Shown here piece by piece: positions 58,565-64,000 of a stretch of DNA of 64,000 bases; the first letter of the stretch is position 1; every line of letters begins with the position of its first letter. Origin of the DNA: Penelope pileata (taxonomy: Eukaryota > Chordata > Aves > Galliformes > Cracidae); contig WBMW01001709.1 of assembly GCA_013396635.1 (NCBI GenBank), forward strand, positions 124,001 through 188,000, in the 5' to 3' direction. The position numbers and the translations under genes are program-made. Under the pieces are notes generated by a model that was not told where the DNA came from, made no database searches, and was given only the letters and a program-made list of their open reading frames with translations.

Positions 58565-60558
58565 TTAAGTTCAAGTCATACCAAGTAACTCTGTCACCTC
58601 TCCATTTTTGAAAGAAATGAGGGTTGTTTTGAAGTGTTGCGTATATCAGCAATTATCCCAGAGGGTGTGAAAATTAGTAGAAGTATATTCCTGGATAGAG
58701 AAAGATGGCTGTAACATTCTGAAGTGCACTGACGGGACTTAAAGCTTTAACTTCTAATGGACATCTATGTGGCATTTGAAGACCCCTGATCTACGGCTAT
58801 GAAGGACTGTAATTAAAATCCAAACTCCTGCGAGCTCAGGAAGTCCCCGGAGGCAGTTAAAGTCTGATTGCTGAGCGGTAGTACTGTTCAATTCTGAAAT
58901 GCTGTCATAGACTGCTCCAGATATGAAGGAATGAGGGCTCACAAGACCCGTGCAAGGAGCAGCTTTTGTCGAAACTGAGGCGGCTGGGGCAGGACCAAGG
59001 GCGGTCATGGCCTTGTGCGAAGCAGCACAGATCTCACACCCACAAAGAAAGGGTCGGTGCTGGGACACTCCGGTCCTGCTGGGGGGTCAGCGGTGGGGAA
59101 ACGGGTTGTGCTTGGTGGAGGACAAAGCCCCAGGAGATGGCATGTTCTTGGTCCACACCATGTTGCAGGTGGATGGACTTACTGCACAGAGCTGCTGCAA
59201 TTAGCAGAGGACTGTGCTGTGCATCTGTCCTGACATCAGGAAGGAAAACTCTGATGGCCCATTCCTCTGTTTACAGGCTTACCCCTGCTTCCCAGATAAA
59301 GATGCACACTTCACACATGGCAGGGAGCATGACAGCTTAATGAAGAGGAGGCAGGAAGCAGTACATTAGCATGACTTCTGCTTTCATTGTTTGTGCCTTT
59401 GACATCTCATAAAATACATCAAACCACCCCACATGCACACATCTGGGCTCTTTGTGTTGTATGCTTTTTTTTTTTTTAGAGCTTTGCTTACCTGTAGAGC
59501 CTACTATTTATTGTACGATGGTTTTTGCCACTTAGGCACTCTGCTTAATCAGATTTGTAAATTAATTCTCTCCTGGGGTTTCTCTTTGTGTGCTCAGAAA
59601 GCATAAAAAGTGTTCATGACACGCTTCAAAACACACACTGGTTACATTAGTCATCCTCTCAGCGTAATAGTTTTATGGAGAACACTTCATGTTAAAAAAA
59701 AAATCCTTTAACACAGTGCCTTTCCCCCACTTTTGATCCCTGCAGTTATGTTACATGTTAGTAAACAGCTACACAAAGGCTGTAATCATGATTTTTCACT
59801 GGAGGAAATGCCTACTGCTTATGTCTTGAAATATCTGTTATTACTTTTTACAATTTATTCAACGGAAAGCATTTTCATACAGGAACCTGACCTTCTCCTG
59901 GCAGCTTGGAAACTGGTTTTAAGAATCAGCACTGCTGAATCACCATGTCCCTCACTCCTGCTCCCCATCTCCACAGCTCTGCAGCCCCCTCCATGGTGCA
60001 GAGGGCAGCAGGGATGGGAAAACACAGGAAAATGTGGCTGCAGTCTTCTCTTCAAACCAGTGGGACCCAGGGAGAATCTTTACTCATCATACCGAAGGCT
60101 CCCCTCACTCTTACACAGCCTTATCAACCCCCTCTTCACCCCCATGCACACTGATCTCTCGCTCTGTGTTTCACAGGAGACCAAAAGATAAATCAAAACT
60201 TTAAAATTTCCTAGTTATTAAAACATCCAGAGGTTTGGAAATGCTGAAGAGGTTGGGGAAAAAAAAAAAAGTCAAGGAGAAAACCTGAAACCAAATGAGG
60301 ATTTTCATTCCTCGTGTTGGGATCAAGAGACTGAGCGCGCCCAGCTGCTCCCTGCTCTCACATGTTCACTCTCCCATCTCTTCCTTTTTGCAGTTGGTTT
60401 GCCATGCATGATTTACCCCCTTCCAGATGTTTCTGTGCTTGGAAACAGTTCTGGGAAACAGGAAAGTCACCTGCTGAGATGCACCTGCAGGGTCAGGCTG
60501 GTGGGACTGGAGCCTGTCCAAGGGTGCTTGGTCACCACTGCCACCACCTGAGCTCCTC
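58565..60558. other. Intergenic sequence between CR1 copies
   Basis: Unique non-coding sequence. T-run at about 59466-59479; A-run near 60258-60270. No gene recognised. Confidence 0.5.
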
Positions 60559-60635
60559 TCATAGAATCATTAAGGTTGGAAAAGACCTCTAAGATCATCT
60601 AGTCCAACCACCAGCCCATCCCCGCCAAGCCCACT
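60559..60635 (-). repeat. Short CR1 LINE 3' terminus
   Basis: TCATAGAATCATTAAGGTTG followed by AAGACCTCTAAGATCATC and AGTCCAACCACCAGCCCATC: the extreme CR1 3' end in reverse, about 75 bp, then unrelated sequence. Confidence 0.92.
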
Positions 60636-60905
60636 CTCTCTGCTCTTTCCCTGCTAAGCTCTCGGTGCTTTCCCGCTTCCCATGGAGGATGGCACAGTGA
60701 CATGCAGGAAGCAGGATTCCCCTGCTCCCCTGAGTTCTGGGAACAAGTGCCACTGCTTTCAGCCAGGGGCCAAGAAACCCATGTTGTTCACAGGCACAAC
60801 TTGCATTTGCTTCCTCAGCAGTCCCTTTGCTCACCAGCACATCATCAGGGATGAAGGGAGAGGGGAGGTCCACCAAGCTCTCTACAGCTCCCTGAGAAGA
60901 AGTTA

Positions 60906-61193
60906 CAGTGAGGTGGGGTCAGCCTCTTCTCCCACATAACAGCGATAGGATGAGATGTAACAGCCTCAAGCTGTGCCAGGAGAGGTTCAGGTTGGATACT
61001 AGGAAAAATTTCTTCTTGGAAAGAGCGGTCAGGCATCGGAACAGGCTGCCAGTGAGCTGGTACAGTCACCATCCCTGAAGGTTTTCAAGAAACATGGAGA
61101 TGTGGCACTGAGGTACATGGTTTAGTGGGCACGGTGGGGATGGGTTGATGGTTGGACTATATCACCTTAGAGGTCTTTTTCAACCTTAATCCC
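60906..61193 (+). repeat. CR1 LINE 3' fragment
   Basis: GTCAGCCTCTTCTCCCACA, AACAGCGATAGGATGAGATG, GGTTCAGGTTGGATACTAGG, GGAACAGGCTGCCAGTGAG, then GGTTGGACTATATCACCTTA and CAACCTTAATCC: forward CR1 3' region. It lies in inverted orientation to the copy at 60559. Confidence 0.93.
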
Positions 61194-64000
61194 AGATAAA
61201 GCATTACAGGTTTTAACAACATACACAAAGATTTCACAAAAGTTTTGACTCACACAACTGATGACAGCAATCTTCCACCCAAATGATGTTCCTCCAAGGA
61301 GCAGCAGATCTCAGAGAGAGAGAAACATGCTCTTCTCTAAGGCTGGCCTTTAAATGAGCCCAGGGCAGCCTCGCCCTGGATCCACCCCTTCCAGTCACGA
61401 GGGGAGCACAGGTACAAACAATTTACCTGTGCTCCCCAGGCCAGCCACAGCCCTTCACCAGGTGCTTGAACACCAGTTCAAGCCGTGACCTAACAGCTCC
61501 CCTACACCAAGCCATTCTATGCTGACCATGAAGAGCTCTGAGGATGGGAAAAATAGGATATAAATGTCACGGATGCTGCCCACTTCTGGTGATGGCACAT
61601 GTCATCACTACATGATGCTCGTGCAACACATCTGTCACTCTGAAGAAACTTTGTTCCCCCAAAATACCACATACACCAAAGTGGTACGTGTTCTCCTGTG
61701 GGAGTCAGAAATGGATCAGGAAGATGGGCTTTTGGATGGTGAGGGACCTTACCATCCCCTCCTAATGGTGGCCCTGGCGAATGGGTTGGAGAATCACACA
61801 CCAAAGCATCTCGACTCCATTGAGCTTCTTCCAGATCTTCCTGTTCTCACTCGCAATCTCTTTATCTGCGTCTGCAGAATTGCAGAGTGCACACTGCAGC
61901 CTGAGACCATCCTGTTTCCTTTTGTATTCCCCTAATGCAATTACACATAGCAAACATTTTTGGTGACATGCACTATTTTTTGTAGTTTAGTTACTTCTCA
62001 TAACAAAAAGGTTTCTAAGTCCAGTTACTTCTTTCCTTTATTGGGAATATTCACTCAGCAATCACCTTTGCCAAAGATGACGTAGTGCAAGCAGGTGTTG
62101 CAGCCTTACTTTCAGCCGTATGGAAAATACATTTCATTTCTGACAGCAGTCCTGCTGTTTCAGTGGGAGGCTACCCCATGCAGAGATAGGCTGGTTAGAT
62201 CAAACTGTACTAATTGCAGAGAGGTTTTGAAATCTGTTCCACTTGCAAACAGAATGAATCTAACACTTTGTAACACTGAATTAACAAAGGTCACATTTCA
62301 TAAATATTGCAGAGCCATTTTCATAGATAATGCAGCAGGCTAGTTAATGATTAGAGCAGTAAACTCCTGACGTAAAGCCATGATGAATAAGGGACATATT
62401 TTTACAGCTTCCATTATTATTGCCTTAGGAATTTTAACCATAGCCAGCAGAAATTACTAGGGCCCAACGTATCTCTAATATCTCACTCATCCATTTCTGC
62501 TCTTTCCAATGGCTTCTAGATTAATAACAGCAGATAGAAAATTAAGAGATTTTAGAGTGTCAGTCAGATTCTCAATGGGAAAATAAGTGTCTTGGTTTCA
62601 ATCCAGTTCTACTGGATTCTGCAATTAAAAAACACCCGGCCTCGATAGCTGGTGGGAATTGGCAGCGCTCAGGCTAGGCCAAGATTCAGTCTCCCTCCTG
62701 CTCCAGCTGCTGGGGCTGCCAGGTCAGGGCAGAACGTGTGAGCAAAGCCCTGGTTGTGCTCTGAGCATGGGCCCCAGAGCCTGGCTCCAGCTCCACGTCT
62801 TCGAGTGAGAGGTGCTCGGGGTACCTGAGAGCAGTCTTGCTGAATTCCATGGGATTAACGCTGTCATGGGGCAGCATTTTATGTATGACGTGTAAGAGAA
62901 GGCAGTGGAACGAATCCGGGGTGAGCTCAGATTACTCAGAGGTGTAAAAACAGGAATCTCGGGCCCATGTATAAACAGAGAACATAAAACTGGAGAATGT
63001 AATTTCCAGGATTTAATTGGGCATGATTTATATCCAAAAGCTGCACATACACACACACAGGCGATCCATATTTCTCTGTAGGGTTTTATCTACCGTTGAG
63101 CCATTCGTGTCCGAATTTGATAGGTGAGAAAATCCTGGTGTAAAGCTGGGGGACAACTGCCACCATCCCAGTAGGAATTTTGTGTTTCCTTCATCCAGAA
63201 GAAATCCCCAGGGGACGGAACGTGGCTGATGTCACTCTGTGATGTATTACTGAGAAACAATGAAAGGTGAGGCCTGTTTGGGAATGCATCGCTGTATCCA
63301 GACAGTCAGGTGGAGAGGTGGAGCCAACCCAGTCTCTGTTTGGGAAAGCTGCTGAAGAGAAGAAATGCCAGTTGTCCATGCAGCGGCATGTGCCACTTGG
63401 ACATTTCAGTTTTTAAATTTAGATGCTGGTCACCAGCCTTCACGCAAGTAGCTGCTCAGCTACACATAAAAAAAACACCAGCTACAAACTCAGCCCAGAG
63501 CAGCGTCAGCACCAGGGTCACACGAAACCTCAAAGGCTTTTCCCACAGCTGGATGCTGGGGAAGCCCAGCAGGAAGAGGGCTGTGGGGCCGTGCTCCCGG
63601 AGGGCTCGCCCTGCCCGCAGTCAGCACTTTCTCCAGCCCTGCCTCCGTCCCAGCTGGAACGGGCTGAAAAATAACTGGAAGTTTCTTGTCGCAGCGCACG
63701 CACGGCACAGCCAGTTCTTCCTTTGACAAATGGGCAAGAGAAAAAAAAATATCTATCACACTGTCATTTAAAAATAGCTCTGGTGGAAATACAGCGGGGA
63801 GGGCTTTGGCGGCCGATGGGGGAGCGTTATCAGCATACCTGGTGCTGGATAAAACCTGATCCCGCTGCAGGCCTTCTGGCTCCAAAGGACGGATTGCGGT
63901 GTTGCGACAAACGCCTGAGAAACTTCAGAAGTTTTCTGAGAGCACTGGAGTTTGAGATGGGGCTTTCTGCCCCCCACCTGCAGTGCAGCTTTAGATAAGC
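61194..64000. other. Intergenic sequence to the window end, nothing recognised
   Basis: Unique sequence without convincing coding regions or repeats. A short CA run lies near 63048-63059. Frames such as 61564-61935 and 63310-63726 lack recognisable domains. Confidence 0.45.

Overview
This is vertebrate nuclear DNA, almost certainly from a bird. The genes have spliced exons with GT-AG introns, CpG-island promoters, AATAAA polyadenylation signals and long non-coding stretches. The only recognisable interspersed repeats are bird-type CR1 LINE 3' ends. Species cannot be read from the sequence; a galliform such as chicken is a reasonable guess. There are no bacterial or viral features, CRISPR arrays, tRNAs or rRNAs that I can see.

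Layout. (1) 1-7,270: the complete HAUS3 coding region (augmin subunit 3) on the minus strand, in four coding exons that splice in frame to 613 residues. A CpG-island promoter at about 6,640-7,270 carries a likely non-coding first exon, a palindromic cAMP-response element, a reverse CCAAT box and NRF1-type palindromes. In mammals POLN lies just downstream and shares this promoter; its coding exons would lie left of this window. (2) 7,270-14,970: spacer. It holds one coding-looking plus-strand exon at 12,104-12,395 that I cannot identify and one CR1 fragment. (3) 14,970-51,430: the complete MXD4 coding region (MAX dimerisation protein 4) on the minus strand, in six coding exons that splice to 205 residues, with a 3' UTR of about 2.6 kb. 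Intron 2 is 8.1 kb and intron 3 is 20.9 kb; they flank a 30-nt microexon that encodes most of the DNA-contacting basic region. (4) 51,430-52,520: the MXD4 promoter and CpG island, with six CCAAT boxes in about 330 bp, a TATA-like box, a CACGTG E-box and an NRF1-type palindrome. A strong plus-strand splice donor suggests a divergent transcript. (5) 52,520-64,000: gene-free sequence with three CR1 fragments, two of them forming an inverted pair. In mammals ZFYVE28 is the next gene on this side.

The order HAUS3-MXD4, both on the same strand, matches human 4p16.3, so this is a conserved syntenic block. The two genes do not act in one pathway: HAUS3 serves spindle microtubule nucleation, while MXD4 is a MYC-antagonising transcriptional repressor. 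I see no new multi-gene system. The items most worth following up are the orphan exon at 12.1 kb, the frame-neutral MXD4 microexon and the CCAAT/E-box promoter of MXD4.
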